From CAZXFA01 sp964640085 (GTDB lineage Bacteria; Actinomycetota; UBA4738; HRBIN12), in contig CAZXFA010000009.1 of assembly GCA_964640085.1 (NCBI GenBank), positions 23,450-87,449 on the forward strand: a DNA stretch of 64,000 bases. Reading direction: 5' to 3'. Below are positions 63,445 through 64,000 of this stretch, one piece after another. Within the stretch, counting starts at the first letter, position 1, and each line of letters starts with the position of its first letter. A program made the position numbers and the translations under genes. The notes beneath the pieces were generated by a model that had not been told where the DNA came from, did no database searches, and worked only from the letters and a program-made list of their open reading frames with translations.

Positions 63445-64000
63445 TCAGTGCCCGTGGCCCGCGTGCGCGCCGGAGGTCGCCGCGCCCGGCTGGGCCGTCA
63501 GCGGGAGCGGCTTGCCCACCTTGGTGCGGGTGATCCGCGCGAGCCGTCGGGCGGCCTCCCGGAGCGCCTGTCCGGCGGGGGAGTCGGGCTCGCGGACCAC
63601 GATCGGGTGACCCGCGTCCGCACCCTCGCGCAACGACGGCTGGAGCGGCACCTGGCCGATCAGCTCGACACCGAGGGTCTCGGCTGCCTCTCGGCCCCCG
63701 CCCTCGCCGAAGATCGCCTCGCGTTGTCCGCAGTGGGGGCAGACGAACCAGGACATGTTCTCGATCACGCCGAGCGGACGGAGGTTGGTGCGTACGGCCA
63801 TCTTCCCCGCGCGCTCTGCCACCTTGCGGGCGGCCTCTTGCGGCGTCGTCACGACGAGCATCGACGCACCCGGCAGGAACGAGGCCAGGCTGATCGAGAC
63901 GTCTCCCGTCCCGGGCGGCAGGTCGCACAGCAGGAAGTCGAGCTCGCCCCAGTAGACGTCACCGAGGAACTGCTCGATCGCCTTGTGGAGCATCGGTCCG
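63445..64000 (-). CDS. mrp: Mrp/NBP35-family P-loop ATPase, 5' end outside window
   Basis: C-terminal 184 residues of an iron-sulfur cluster carrier ATPase. DFLLCDLPPGTGDVSISL is the switch/Walker B part, followed by TTPQEAARKVAERAGKMA, RPLGVIENMSWFVCPHCGQRE with the C-x2-C pair that holds the Fe-S cluster, then GGGREAAETLGVELIGQVPLQPSLREG. The end is His/Gly-rich (AHAGHGH). The reading frame is open to the window edge, preceded by GP before MLHKAIEQFL. Confidence 0.92.
   Translation of the reverse strand, partial: GPMLHKAIEQFLGDVYWGELDFLLCDLPPGTGDVSISLASFLPGASMLVVTTPQEAARKVAERAGKMAVRTNLRPLGVIENMSWFVCPHCGQREAIFGEGGGREAAETLGVELIGQVPLQPSLREGADAGHPIVVREPDSPAGQALREAARRLARITRTKVGKPLPLTAQPGAATSGAHAGHGH

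Noticed and set aside
1..64000. tRNA, rRNA, IS elements, prophage or CRISPR arrays
   Set aside because: I scanned for cloverleaf T-loop patterns, transposase-like proteins, terminal repeats and regularly spaced repeats, and found none.

Overview
This is a 64 kb window of very GC-rich DNA with dense, short-spaced genes and many GTG starts. It looks like a chromosomal segment of an actinomycetotal (high-GC Gram-positive) bacterium, probably outside the well-studied orders. Pointers are the conserved trio histidine phosphatase / DUF3090 / SCO1664-family, a PhoR-PhoP system with Streptomyces-like 11-bp PHO repeats, an F420-type luciferase-like oxidoreductase, an FdxA-type ferredoxin, LapA, and an IdeR-like iron box. 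Many genes have a TANNNT -10 hexamer only 6 to 8 bases before a GTG/ATG, the layout of leaderless transcripts. I see no rRNA or tRNA gene, no insertion sequence, prophage or CRISPR array; the lineage below phylum is not resolved.

Layout. 1-5.1 kb: cation diffusion facilitator (partial), two lipoproteins, a sigma factor coupled to an O6-alkylguanine-DNA alkyltransferase, then SCO1664-family, DUF3090 and a histidine phosphatase. 5.2-13.5 kb: the phosphate module, with phoR facing pstS-pstC-pstA-pstB-phoU-phoP-DUF47-pit and PHO repeats between them. 13.5-25.7 kb: GNAT, pseudo-receiver, a lytic-transglycosylase-like exoprotein, ispH, a PhoU/TrkA-C protein with an MgtE transporter, a HhH-GPD glycosylase, a CGNR regulator, an iron-box promoter driving tiny proteins, a HesB-like protein, a DksA-type protein, a peroxiredoxin-like protein, a frameshifted Mur-ligase-family gene and an MFS exporter. 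25.7-33.0 kb: a GABA/amine catabolic block (gabT, pucR, two aldehyde dehydrogenases, a saccharopine-dehydrogenase-like protein). 33-45.2 kb: small membrane proteins, hydrolase, LLM oxidoreductase, ferredoxin, FrhB-like Fe-S protein, A-type Fe-S carrier, lipoamide-dehydrogenase-like flavoprotein, CoA-pyrophosphatase-type NUDIX and CoA-binding protein, a PQQ-type sugar dehydrogenase, VOC protein and a transsulfuration operon. 45.2-52.0 kb: a decayed response-regulator/GGDEF gene and hutU, hutH, hutI (histidine to formiminoglutamate) interleaved with a DUF983 protein and an L,D-transpeptidase. 52-64 kb: MFS exporter, SRPBCC, a TPP riboswitch in front of an NCS1 (CytX-like) permease, cupin, pepA, a PIG-L deacetylase, methyltransferase, membrane and CPBP proteins, PAP2 phosphatase, an unusual Lgt-like protein and a partial Mrp ATPase.

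How it works together. Phosphate starvation signalling, high-affinity uptake (Pst), its negative regulator (PhoU) and low-affinity uptake (DUF47-Pit) are in one place and apparently controlled by PhoP at the 6403-6460 repeats. Amine/GABA carbon and nitrogen use is controlled by PucR, whose gene starts directly behind a perfect 17-bp palindrome with a matching half-site on the gabT side. Histidine degradation, transsulfuration and peptide turnover (PepA) fit a heterotroph living on amino acids. The most useful new leads are regulatory DNA: the palindrome in front of pucR, the iron box in front of two tiny unknown genes, the TPP aptamer that contains the ribosome-binding site, the back-to-back leaderless promoters and several long perfect inverted repeats.
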